Below are positions 22,988-31,092 of a stretch of DNA of 35,440 bases, piece after piece. Source of the DNA: Nautiliaceae bacterium (GTDB taxonomy: Bacteria > Campylobacterota > Campylobacteria > Campylobacterales > Nautiliaceae); the NCBI GenBank assembly GCA_027062625.1, contig JAMOSZ010000048.1, forward strand, positions 1 through 35,440. The letters run 5' to 3'. The notes below the pieces were generated by a model. That model had not been told where the DNA came from and did no database searches. It saw nothing but the letters and a program-made list of their open reading frames with translations. The number at the start of each line of letters is the position of its first letter. Positions within the stretch are counted from its first letter, which is position 1. A program made the position numbers and the translations under genes.

Positions 22988-24671
22988 TATTTTGCTTTTT
23001 GTTACTTTTTTACCGCTTTTTTTTATACTTCCTGTTTTTATGAAAATTTATGCAATAATTGGGCTTTATTTTGTTTATAAAAAAAGATTACTTCCTCTTG
23101 CTTTACTTGGTGGAATTAGTATTTTGATAAGTTTTTATGATTTAGCTGAGATTAAGAATTTTGAAGTTTATTTGCAGCTTCTTGTTTCTTTGCTTTTATG
23201 GGCTGTTTATATGCAAAGGGTTAGGGGTGAGAATTTTTATCTAAGACTCTCTCCTTATCTCTTTTTTGGGATGGGAATTGTTGCTTTTCAAAATATTTAT
23301 ATGCTTTTTTATGCGGTGTTTGAGGTTTTTGTGTTTTTGTATGTAAATGTTAAGGAGTATTCAAAGTCTCCTTTAAAAGTTGCTACTTTAATTTTTCTCT
23401 CTTCAATTCCAATGGTTGTTGTTTTGTTTTTGTTTTTTCCAAGGACTTCTCAACAACACTTTATTTTTGGTTTTAGTTCAAAGAGTATAGAGAGTGGGTT
23501 TAGTAAAGTAGTAAATAGCAATTCTAAGGACTTAACGCCAACATCTTATCCAGTAGTTGAATTTAAGCTAAATAAAGATTATGGCAAACTCTATTTAAGA
23601 GGGGGAGTTTTTTATAATAATGTAAATGGAGTTTGGGTTAGAGGGTATGGAAGAGATGAGCTTGTTAGTTTTTCCAAAATGATTGAGTATTATTTAAAAG
23701 AGTATCCTACAAATTCAAAAGTTATCTTTGGAGTTGATTTGCCTTTGAAGAGTGATTATGGGATTAATGTGGATTTTATTTTGCTCTCTTTAAAACCTAT
23801 TAAAAAGCCTCTTTTTGTAAAAGTAACTTCTGCTCTTAAATATAAACTAAAACCTTATAGACTAAGAGAGGATATGTTTTTGTATGATAAAAGATTTAAT
23901 AAAAAAGCTCAAATTATTGCTAAGGAGTTAAGGAAAATAAAGGATGAGAGAAAGAGACTTAACAAATTAATAGAAATTTTTAAATCTCAAAAGATTGTTT
24001 ACACTCTAAAAGTTGGAGATGTGGATGGAAAAAATATAGTTGATTGGATTTTTGAGCATAAAAGAGGGTATTGTACTCATTTAGCTTCTGCTTTTGCTCT
24101 TTTTGCGAGGATGGCTGGGCTTGGGAGTAGGTTAGTTGGTGGATATTTAGTAAGTGGGAATGATGGATTTTATAAAGCCTATACAAAAGATGCTCATGTT
24201 TGGGATGAAATTTTGGTAAATGGATTTTGGGTGAGGGTTGATCCTGTGGAGTTTGTTTATAAAGTGGATAAAAAAACAAAAGAGGCACTAACTACTCCAA
24301 CTCTTAGCACTTATCTATCAATGGTAAGATTTATGATTGAGACTTGGATTTTAAGATATAATAAAAAGACTCAGAAAAGATTTTTGGAATCTTTAAAAAA
24401 TAATTTAACTTCATATTTAGTTGGGTTTTTGGGGTTTGTTTTGGTTATTTATCTTGTAGTAAAAAGAATTTATAAAAAAAGAGATATTTTAGAACCTCTT
24501 TATAAAAAACTTGGAAAAAGACCAAATAAGGAGAGTGTTTATCGGTTTTTGAAGGGGTTTAATGATAAGAAACTTGATGAAATAAATGAACTTTATTATA
24601 AAATAACTTACTATAAATCTTCAAAAGAAGACATTAAAAAGCTAAAAAAACTTATAAAAGAGTATAAATGA
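22956..24671 (+). CDS. TgpA-like membrane transglutaminase
   Basis: 571 aa: about six N-terminal transmembrane helices (residues 1-165), a periplasmic transglutaminase-core domain (~residues 320-435) and one C-terminal helix near residue 485 followed by a short cytoplasmic tail. The Cys-His-Asp triad is complete: C373 in GYCTHLASAFALFARMAG, H414 in DAHVWDE and D429 in VRVDPVEF. Known relatives (TgpA of Pseudomonas) are essential or envelope-related. Start at the ATG 22956 with AGAGGGG 5 nt upstream. Overlaps DUF58 and, by ATGA, the Crp/Fnr gene. Confidence 0.92.
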   Translation: MRFLKNLHSIDILLFVTFLPLFFILPVFMKIYAIIGLYFVYKKRLLPLALLGGISILISFYDLAEIKNFEVYLQLLVSLLLWAVYMQRVRGENFYLRLSPYLFFGMGIVAFQNIYMLFYAVFEVFVFLYVNVKEYSKSPLKVATLIFLSSIPMVVVLFLFFPRTSQQHFIFGFSSKSIESGFSKVVNSNSKDLTPTSYPVVEFKLNKDYGKLYLRGGVFYNNVNGVWVRGYGRDELVSFSKMIEYYLKEYPTNSKVIFGVDLPLKSDYGINVDFILLSLKPIKKPLFVKVTSALKYKLKPYRLREDMFLYDKRFNKKAQIIAKELRKIKDERKRLNKLIEIFKSQKIVYTLKVGDVDGKNIVDWIFEHKRGYCTHLASAFALFARMAGLGSRLVGGYLVSGNDGFYKAYTKDAHVWDEILVNGFWVRVDPVEFVYKVDKKTKEALTTPTLSTYLSMVRFMIETWILRYNKKTQKRFLESLKNNLTSYLVGFLGFVLVIYLVVKRIYKKRDILEPLYKKLGKRPNKESVYRFLKGFNDKKLDEINELYYKITYYKSSKEDIKKLKKLIKEYK

Positions 24672-25300
24672 GAGATATTTTTTTGTTTGAGAGTTTGAGT
24701 GAAGAGGAGTTAAAAGAGATTGAGAGTTTTTCTAAGAGGATTTACTTAAAAAAGGGAGATATTGTCTTTTATGAAAAAGAGTTGCCTTTATTTTTGCATA
24801 TAATATTAAAAGGGGAGGCGGTTGTTTATAAAGTAGATTCAAAAGGAAATGAATTAATTGTCCACAAATTTAATGCTCCATCTTTAATTGCTGAGCTTGC
24901 AAATTTAGAAAATATTCCTTATCCTGCAAATTGTAAGGTTATAAGTAATGAGGCAATTATTTTGAAGGTAGATTTTAAGAAGTTTTCTAAATTTTTGCAT
25001 AATCCAAAAATTTGTGTTAAAGTAATGAATTCTCTTTTAAAGAAGATGAGATTTCTTGATAATATGATATTAAATACTTTGGTTTTAGATGTTGAGAGTA
25101 GGATTGCGAAGTTTATTTATGAGAATGAAGAGGCTTTTTTGACTTTAAAGCAGCACAATATCGCAAAACTTTTAAAGATTACTCCCGAGACTCTTAGTAG
25201 AAAACTTAAAAAATTTAAAAAACTTGGGATTATTGAAAATAAAGAAGGGAAATTGGTTATTAAAGACAAAGAAGCAATAAAAAATTACTTCTCTTGGTAA
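24668..25300 (+). CDS. Crp/Fnr-family transcription regulator (HcpR-like candidate)
   Basis: 210 aa: an N-terminal cyclic-nucleotide-binding-type beta-roll (residues ~5-115, YLKKGDIVFYEKELPLFLHIILKGEAVVYK), a dimerisation helix and a C-terminal winged helix-turn-helix (LKQHNIAKLLKITPETLSRKLKKFKKLGII). It lacks the N-terminal cysteine set of FNR, so it should not carry FNR's 4Fe-4S sensor. It lies beside hemerythrin and hcp, and a perfect TTGAT-N4-ATCAA site stands upstream of hcp at 27197-27210. By analogy with HcpR/NssR/Dnr regulators it may respond to nitric oxide. It is coupled by a 4-nt overlap to the transglutaminase gene, so it may be expressed from the MoxR operon. Confidence 0.9.
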   Translation: MRDIFLFESLSEEELKEIESFSKRIYLKKGDIVFYEKELPLFLHIILKGEAVVYKVDSKGNELIVHKFNAPSLIAELANLENIPYPANCKVISNEAIILKVDFKKFSKFLHNPKICVKVMNSLLKKMRFLDNMILNTLVLDVESRIAKFIYENEEAFLTLKQHNIAKLLKITPETLSRKLKKFKKLGIIENKEGKLVIKDKEAIKNYFSW

Positions 25301-25671
25301 AACTCTTCATCTTTGATTGCTTCTTTTAAATAATCAGCCATTATTTTATCGAATGTTTGTATATGCTCTTCCATAAGAGGAATTAAACGATTTTTTATAA
25401 ATTCTAAAAGTTCATCTGGGGATTTGTCTAACATCCTCTCAATTTCTCCAATTATTTTAATATGTTCTTGATTATGGTTTGGAGTCAGGGGATAATTATA
25501 CTTTTCCATTAATTCTATTTCTTGAAAGAAATGAACGTTTAAGTGTTTTAAGAATTTTTCAATCTCTTCATTATATTCTAAGTGATTTTTAATTTTTGCA
25601 ACAACTTTTGCTAAGATTTCAAACTCTTCTTCGTGCATTGTATCAAAATCTTCAAACCCTATTTTTTTCAT
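25285..25671 (-). CDS. Bacteriohemerythrin
   Basis: A 128-aa single-domain hemerythrin with all seven di-iron ligands visible: H13, H47-x3-E51, H66-x3-H70 and H103-x4-D108. Such proteins bind O2 reversibly and in some bacteria deliver or scavenge O2, or protect against NO and oxygen. AAAAGG ribosome site 8 nt upstream. It lies 50 nt downstream of hcp on the same strand, so the two are probably co-transcribed; there is no separate FNR-type box in the 50-nt gap. Its 3' end overlaps the convergent Crp/Fnr gene by 16 nt. Confidence 0.95.
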   Translation of the reverse strand: MKKIGFEDFDTMHEEEFEILAKVVAKIKNHLEYNEEIEKFLKHLNVHFFQEIELMEKYNYPLTPNHNQEHIKIIGEIERMLDKSPDELLEFIKNRLIPLMEEHIQTFDKIMADYLKEAIKDEEFYQEK

Positions 25672-25721
25672 CTTATACCTTTTTTATTTCAATTTTACAA
25701 AAAAGAGACAAAAAAGCAAGG

Positions 25722-27146
25722 TTAGTTTGCTAAATCCTTGCCAAAATCTTTTTGAATGTCACCTGAAATAACACCTAAATTAAATTTTTCTACCAAGAAA
25801 TTTATTATATCCTCGTTTGCAAATTGTGGAGCGTTTGGTCCAATATAGATATCTTTAATTCCAAGACTAAGTAATGCTAAGAGGATAATAATAGCTTTTT
25901 GTTCCATCCACATAAGAGCAATTGATACTGGAAGCTTATTAATATCTTCAATTCCAAGTGCATTTGCCACAGTCAAAGCAATATGTACAGCCCCATTACT
26001 ATCGTTACATTGCCCAAGGTCAATATACCTTGGAATATCAGTCCCAGGTACTACTCCAAAATCAACATCGTTAAATCTAAATTTACCACAGCTTGATGTA
26101 ATAATAATATGGTCTTTTGGAACCGCAAGTGCTAACTCTCTAAAATAATTTCTCTTTTTACCAGGTGCGTCACATCCAGCAATTACCCATACTCTTTTTA
26201 ATTTACCTTCTTTGATTGCATCAAGAACTTTTGCTCCATATGCTTCAAGCACAGTTTTATAATGATGTCCTGTAACGATTTTTTCATCGCTATCAAATCC
26301 AGTAATATCTGGTAATTCAAGAGTGTGGTCAATTAGCGGGTCAAAGTTGTCGTTTTCAATTTTTTTAGCCCCTTCAACTCCTACGATTTTGTAAGTGTAG
26401 AGTCTGTCAATATAGTTTTTAACTTTTGGTGATTTTTCTGGTGGGACTATGCAGTTTGTATTTACTACACAAGTTCCACTCCATTTGCTAAAAATATCAG
26501 TTTGGTCATACCAAGCTTTACCGATGTTTCCTTTTAGTGCTTTGTATTTTTTTAGGTGAGGATATGCGTGAGCTGGGAGCATTTCTGAGTGAGTATAAAC
26601 TCCAATTTTATCACTTAAACCTCTCTCTTCAATTCTTTGAAGTAATTTTTCAAGCATATCAAGATTATGTCCTGATACTAAGATACCTTTTCCTTCGGCT
26701 TTATTTTGAGTAACTTCAACTGGTGCTGGAATACCAAGTGCTTTTGTGTGTAAGTCAGCGAGTAAATCCATTACTTTAACTCCTGCTTGACCAACTTTCA
26801 TAAGTTGAGAGATATGCTCATCAAAATTGAAGTTTACATTTGTTAATGTAAAGTATAGAGTCTCAGCTGTTACATCGTCAATCTCCATTAGTGTATTCCA
26901 TTCATTTTTGCTTCCGTGTTTTTCAATAAGCTCTCTTGCATGTTCTCTATATGCAGATAAACCTCTTAGCCCATAAGTCATAAGGTCTTGAAGTCTTGCT
27001 TTTGTAGCATCTTTACCACAAACCCCTTTGCTCTCTCCATGGCTTCCACATCCACCAGGTGTGCTCATTTCACATTGCCAGCAAAGAAATGGTAAATCGC
27101 AAGATTGTTTTTTTGATTTGTTTTCGTTTTTAAACATTCCAAACAT
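25722..27146 (-). CDS. hcp: Hydroxylamine reductase / hybrid cluster protein
   Basis: 474 aa from the ATG at 27146, which has AAGGAG 5 nt upstream; an in-frame upstream ATG at 27197 overlaps the regulatory box and lacks a site. N-terminal cluster cysteines are C22-x2-C25-x7-C33-x9-C43. Hybrid-cluster ligands are recognisable in VSGHNLDML, YTHSEMLPAH, SGTCVVNTNCIVPP, VIAGCDAPG, DLGQCNDSNGA and WMEQKA. The family reduces hydroxylamine to ammonia and also acts as NO reductase or S-nitrosylase. In Nautilia profundicola a hydroxylamine reductase has been proposed to serve nitrate assimilation, so it may be metabolic as well as protective. No hcr reductase gene is adjacent. Confidence 0.95.
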   Translation of the reverse strand: MFGMFKNENKSKKQSCDLPFLCWQCEMSTPGGCGSHGESKGVCGKDATKARLQDLMTYGLRGLSAYREHARELIEKHGSKNEWNTLMEIDDVTAETLYFTLTNVNFNFDEHISQLMKVGQAGVKVMDLLADLHTKALGIPAPVEVTQNKAEGKGILVSGHNLDMLEKLLQRIEERGLSDKIGVYTHSEMLPAHAYPHLKKYKALKGNIGKAWYDQTDIFSKWSGTCVVNTNCIVPPEKSPKVKNYIDRLYTYKIVGVEGAKKIENDNFDPLIDHTLELPDITGFDSDEKIVTGHHYKTVLEAYGAKVLDAIKEGKLKRVWVIAGCDAPGKKRNYFRELALAVPKDHIIITSSCGKFRFNDVDFGVVPGTDIPRYIDLGQCNDSNGAVHIALTVANALGIEDINKLPVSIALMWMEQKAIIILLALLSLGIKDIYIGPNAPQFANEDIINFLVEKFNLGVISGDIQKDFGKDLAN

Positions 27147-27168
27147 TGTTTCTCCTTTTTTTTTAGGT

Positions 27169-27174
27169 ATTTTA
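27169..27174 (-). promoter_or_regulatory. -10 element (TAAAAT) for hcp
   Basis: TAAAAT on the minus strand predicts a start near 27162 and a 16-nt leader before the ATG at 27146. The TTGAT-N4-ATCAA box is centred at 27203.5, i.e. -41.5, the class II activator position. Confidence 0.6.
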
Positions 27175-27196
27175 GTTATTATTTTGATAAATTTCA

Positions 27197-27210
27197 TTGA
27201 TTTGAATCAA
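27197..27210. promoter_or_regulatory. FNR/HcpR-type operator between hcp and reverse gyrase
   Basis: TTGATTTGAATCAA is a perfect match to the FNR consensus TTGAT-N4-ATCAA and to the HcpR half-sites TTGA-N6-TCAA. The palindrome extends to 16 bp with A at 27196 and T at 27211. It is centred at -41.5 for hcp (activation position). It also overlaps the expected start of rgy transcription if rgy uses GATAAA at 27186-27191, ending 2 nt before the rgy ribosome site, where binding would repress. Confidence 0.8.
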
Positions 27211-27222
27211 TAAAGGAGAGAA

Positions 27223-30200
27223 ATGCTAAAAGCTATTTATAAAAACCGCTGCCCAAGATGTCTTGGGGATATTACATCTATTAGATTATCAAAAGGGGAA
27301 TTTTGTGATAAGTGTATGAGGGAGATTGATAGTTTTGAGTGTGAAGAGTTAGGAGAATTTAAGAGATTTTGCATAGCTTCTAAAAAGTTAGAGGAGTTTG
27401 AGGAGTTTTTTTATAATAAAACTTCAAATTATTTAACATCAATTCAGAAAATGTGGGCTAAGAGATTTTTTCTTGGCAACTCTTTTGCACTTCTTGCACC
27501 AACTGGGATTGGGAAAAGTACTTTTGGCATATTGCTTAGTGCGTTTGTCAAAAATTCATATATTGTTTTGCCAACAAAACTATTAGTTATACAGACATTA
27601 AATGAGCTCAAAGAGTTTGGGATTGATGCTTTGGCTTATACTGGTAGGAAAGAAGAGAAAGAGAAGATAAAAAAGGGAGAATATGATATTTTAATTACTA
27701 CAACTCAATTTCTTTATAAAAACAAAGAGATTATCAAAAAAGAGTTTGAGCTTGTGTTTGTTGATGATGTTGATAGTATTTTAAAATCTGGCAAAAAGAT
27801 AGAGGATGTTTTAGAGCTTCTTGGATTTAGCAAGGAGGATTTAAAAAGAGCTTATGAGTTGATTGAAAAAAAAGAGTATGAAAAACTAAGTGAAATTGCT
27901 AAGAAAAGAAAAGGCAATCTCTTAGTCTCATCAGCTACTGCGAATCCAAAAAGTAAAAGAGTATTACTTTTTAAATATTTGTTAGGTTTTGAAGTTAGCA
28001 AACCAAATCTTAGTTTAAGAAATATTGAGGATTTGTATGATGAGAATTTTTCTTGGGAGAGGTCAATTGAGTGGATAAAAAGGCTTGGGAGGGGCGGGCT
28101 TTTGTTTTTGCCCGGGAATGAGACAAAAGAGAGGTTAAAAGAGTATATTGAGTTTCTTGGAAAAAATGGTATTAAGGCATACTCTTATGAAGAGTTTAAT
28201 GAGTATTTGAATGAGTTTATAAGAGGAGAGTGCTATTTTGTAGGATTTGCAAGTTATCGCAATCCATTGGCAAGAGGGATAGATTTGCCAGAAGCTATAA
28301 GGTATACTCTTTTTATTGGGGTGCCTAAGATGGAGTTTAATTTAAGTAGCGATGATTTTAGAGGGCTTTATTTTATTTTGTTATCACTCTTTCCTTATCT
28401 TCTTAGAAAAAGACTTATAGACTCAAAAAAAGCTTTTGAAATTCAAAATTATATAAATCTTTTAAAAAAATATATCTTTTGGAATTTCAATTTACCAAAT
28501 GAGAGGTTAGAAGAGATAGCAAAAAAAGCAAAAGAGCTTATAAGAGAGTATGAAGAAGAGATAAAAAACTCTCCTGAGATTAGTTTTGATGGAGAGAAGA
28601 TACTCACTGCTGATATTACCGGTTATATTCAAGCAAGTGGAAGAGCAAGTAGATTTTACAAAGGGCATCTTACAAAGGGAATTGCTTTGGTATTGGTTGA
28701 TAATCAAAAAGCTTTTTACTCTCTTAGAAAAAAGCTTAAATGGTTTAGTGAAGCTGAATTTAAGAAGGTTTTAGATGTAAATTTAGATGAGATTTTAAGA
28801 GAAGTTGATGAGAGTAGAAAAGTTGATAAAAAACTTAATTTAAAGACAACTTTTGTAATTGTAGAATCTCCAACAAAAGCAAAAACAATTAGCTCCTTTT
28901 TTGGTAAGCCAAGCAAGAGAATTGTTAATGGAGTTAGTGTTTGGGAAATTTTGCTTGAAGATAGGGTTTTGCTTATTAGTGCAAGTATTGGGCACGATTT
29001 TGATTTGAGTGAGAGGGAGGGAGTTTTTGGGGTTGTTGATAAGTATGTGCCTGTTTTTAGGGTATTGGAAGAAAAAGATAGGATTTTGAATGCTTTTAAT
29101 TTAACAAGTAGTGAGGTTGATGAGATTTTCGTTGCTACTGACCCTGATAGAGAAGGAGAGAAAATCTCTTTTGATTTGAGTTTGAATAATAAGCCATATA
29201 ACCTTAACATCAAAAGAGCTGAATTTCACGAAATTACAAAGTATGCGTTTAGAGAGGCTTTGAAACATCCAAGGGATGTTGATTTGAATTTGGTAGCGGC
29301 TCAATTTGTAAGAAGGATTTTGGATAGGTGGGTTGGATTTAAAGTCTCTTTATATCTTCAAAAACTCTTAAACAACCCCCATCTCTCAGCTGGAAGAGTC
29401 CAAACACCTGTTTTAAAATGGATTTGTGAGAGGACTTTAAAGTTAAAAGAAAAAGTTTATGTAGTAAGGGTTGAGTTTGATGATGTTAGGGTTGAATTTG
29501 AGTTTGATAAAAAAGAAGAAGCTAAAAAATTTTATGAAGAGATAAAAGAGGTTGAAGTAAAAAAGATAGAGGAGAGAAAAGAGGAGCTTTTTGAGATGCC
29601 TTTTAACACTTCTGAGATGTTAAAAGAGGCATCAGTTAAGCTTAAATTTTCTCCTCAAAAGACAATGACCTTAGCCCAAGAGCTTTTTGAGATGGGGTTT
29701 ATTACTTATCACCGCACAGACTCTCATAGAATCTCATCTCTTGGGATGAAAATTGCAAAAGAGTATATAAAAGAGAATTTTGGGGATGAGTTTGTAAAGA
29801 GTAGGAGTTTTGAAGAAGGTGGAGCACATGAGGCTATAAGAGCGACAACTTCAATGGATAAAGAGGATTTAGAGAGTTTTGCACTCTCAAAAGGGATTGA
29901 GCTAAGCTTTGAGCATTTGAGACTTTATGATTTGATTTTTAGGAAATTTATAGCTTCTCAAATGAGAGAAGTTGAGGTTAAAAAAGAGATTTTTGAAATT
30001 ATTTGCAAAAGAGAGGAATTTGTTACTCAAATTTTAAGGGATGGATTTAACTTAATCTATCCTATAAAAGTTTATAATATAAAAGAAGGGATAAAAGAGG
30101 TTAAGAAGAGTTATTTTGAAAAATCAAAGTATCCTCCATTTACATATGCCGATATTATTGAGATGATGAAAAAAAGAGGGATTGGAAGACCATCAACTTA

Positions 30201-30432
30201 CGCTATTACCATTGAAAAGCTACTTGATAGAGGGTATGTTGTAGAAAAAAACGGATACCTTTTTGCAACAAGGCTTGGATTTAAAGTGGTTGAGATAGTT
30301 TATAACTCTTCTTTTAGCGAGTTTGTAAGCGAGGAGTTTACCGCAAAGCTTGAAGAGATTATGGATGAGATTGAAAGAGGAGAGAGGGATTATAAAGAGG
30401 AGCTTACTTTGCTTTTTTCTTTACTCTTTTAA
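27223..30432 (+). CDS. rgy: Reverse gyrase
   Basis: A 1069-aa fusion of an SF2 helicase and a type IA topoisomerase that introduces positive supercoils into DNA. In order: N-terminal zinc finger (C10, C13, C28, C31); Q-motif Q75; Walker A LLAPTGIGKST (K98); DEAD-box equivalent VDDVD; SSATANPKS; helicase domain 2 with GLLFLPGNE, ARGIDLPEA and GYIQASGRASRF. The Toprim start FVIVESPTKAKTISSFFG (~residue 543) follows, then the acidic DPDRE (D640, D642, E644) and the catalytic Tyr829 in ITYHRTDSHRIS. The second zinc finger found in the Toprim insertion of many homologues is missing: no Cys pairs follow GHDFDL. AAAGGAG site 4 nt before the ATG. Probable monocistron, overlapping the convergent hydroxylase gene by 29 nt. 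Confidence 0.97.
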   Translation: MLKAIYKNRCPRCLGDITSIRLSKGEFCDKCMREIDSFECEELGEFKRFCIASKKLEEFEEFFYNKTSNYLTSIQKMWAKRFFLGNSFALLAPTGIGKSTFGILLSAFVKNSYIVLPTKLLVIQTLNELKEFGIDALAYTGRKEEKEKIKKGEYDILITTTQFLYKNKEIIKKEFELVFVDDVDSILKSGKKIEDVLELLGFSKEDLKRAYELIEKKEYEKLSEIAKKRKGNLLVSSATANPKSKRVLLFKYLLGFEVSKPNLSLRNIEDLYDENFSWERSIEWIKRLGRGGLLFLPGNETKERLKEYIEFLGKNGIKAYSYEEFNEYLNEFIRGECYFVGFASYRNPLARGIDLPEAIRYTLFIGVPKMEFNLSSDDFRGLYFILLSLFPYLLRKRLIDSKKAFEIQNYINLLKKYIFWNFNLPNERLEEIAKKAKELIREYEEEIKNSPEISFDGEKILTADITGYIQASGRASRFYKGHLTKGIALVLVDNQKAFYSLRKKLKWFSEAEFKKVLDVNLDEILREVDESRKVDKKLNLKTTFVIVESPTKAKTISSFFGKPSKRIVNGVSVWEILLEDRVLLISASIGHDFDLSEREGVFGVVDKYVPVFRVLEEKDRILNAFNLTSSEVDEIFVATDPDREGEKISFDLSLNNKPYNLNIKRAEFHEITKYAFREALKHPRDVDLNLVAAQFVRRILDRWVGFKVSLYLQKLLNNPHLSAGRVQTPVLKWICERTLKLKEKVYVVRVEFDDVRVEFEFDKKEEAKKFYEEIKEVEVKKIEERKEELFEMPFNTSEMLKEASVKLKFSPQKTMTLAQELFEMGFITYHRTDSHRISSLGMKIAKEYIKENFGDEFVKSRSFEEGGAHEAIRATTSMDKEDLESFALSKGIELSFEHLRLYDLIFRKFIASQMREVEVKKEIFEIICKREEFVTQILRDGFNLIYPIKVYNIKEGIKEVKKSYFEKSKYPPFTYADIIEMMKKRGIGRPSTYAITIEKLLDRGYVVEKNGYLFATRLGFKVVEIVYNSSFSEFVSEEFTAKLEEIMDEIERGERDYKEELTLLFSLLF

Positions 30433-31012
30433 GCTTTTCAATCCCTTTTAAATCCTCTGCACTCCATTGATAGTATGTACCAAAAACTCTATCCCAAATA
30501 TCAGTAGTAATTCCGTGGTTTAATTTTGGTTTTTTGTGATGGACAAAGTGAAACTCTTGCATATATCTCCAATATTTGCTTTTAAATTCTCTTCTGTGCA
30601 TAATATGGTGCATAATCCCATAGTTAAAATATCCAAGAGTCATTCCCCCAACAATTGCCAAAGCATCTGGTAAAGGCATAATAAAATGTAATATCCAAAC
30701 AAAAAATATTGCAATTACCGCACTCATAAAAAATGGCATTGCATCGTAGCTAAAAGGATTTTGATGGTGATGTGCGTGACCTTCTATAAAAACTTTTAGT
30801 GGATGATTTTCGTGAAATAGCCAAGCGTGAACCGCATACTCTAAAAATGTAAAAAAAATAGCTCCAACTACAAAGAATGCAATGCTTGCCCAAATATCTT
30901 TTGAGTAGTAGATGCTAAGAATTAAAAATGTAATTGCGGTTAGAAAGTCAGTTGCTAAGCTTAAATAGTAATTCCATTTGCTTGCGGTCATTTTGAGTAT
31001 TAGCTCTTTCAT
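30404..31012 (-). CDS. Fatty acid hydroxylase / sterol desaturase family membrane protein
   Basis: 202 aa, four hydrophobic segments and the histidine clusters of the di-iron membrane hydroxylases: HAWLFHENH, GHAHHHQNPF, MHHIMHRREF and EFHFVHHKKP. The size and spacing fit the family (PF04116) of carotenoid/fatty acid hydroxylase-like proteins rather than an eukaryotic sterol desaturase. It probably hydroxylates a lipid acyl or related chain, an O2-dependent reaction that is notable in a presumably microaerophilic or anaerobic cell. Perfect AAGGAGGGG ribosome site. It is driven from the palindromic promoter region 31038-31064, shared with the Pqi operon. Confidence 0.9.
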   Translation of the reverse strand: MKELILKMTASKWNYYLSLATDFLTAITFLILSIYYSKDIWASIAFFVVGAIFFTFLEYAVHAWLFHENHPLKVFIEGHAHHHQNPFSYDAMPFFMSAVIAIFFVWILHFIMPLPDALAIVGGMTLGYFNYGIMHHIMHRREFKSKYWRYMQEFHFVHHKKPKLNHGITTDIWDRVFGTYYQWSAEDLKGIEKLKRVKKKAK

Positions 31013-31037
31013 ATCCCCTCCTTAAAATTTTTTTATT

Positions 31038-31064
31038 TATGTTATAATATAAAATTATAACATA
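31038..31064. promoter_or_regulatory. Palindromic divergent promoter/operator between the hydroxylase and Pqi operon
   Basis: A perfect 11-bp inverted repeat with a 5-nt spacer: TATGTTATAAT (31038-31048) and ATTATAACATA (31054-31064). Each arm contains a perfect -10 hexamer: TATAAT at 31043-31048 on plus (for the Pqi operon, start ~38 nt before 31093) and at 31054-31059 on minus (for the hydroxylase, ~35 nt before 31012). A further TAACATA copy lies at 31068-31074, one helical turn (10 bp) from the one at 31058-31064. A dimeric repressor bound here would block both promoters. Confidence 0.65.
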
Positions 31065-31092
31065 TTTTAACATAATTTCGTAAAGGATTTGT

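Noticed and set aside
27147-27197. Upstream ATG at 27197 as the start of hcp
   Set aside because: It falls inside the FNR-type box and lacks a ribosome site, whereas the ATG at 27146 has AAGGAG at ideal spacing.
28716-29213. 165-codon minus-strand ORF inside reverse gyrase
   Set aside because: Leu/Ser-rich antisense translation of AT-rich coding sequence, with no supporting signals.
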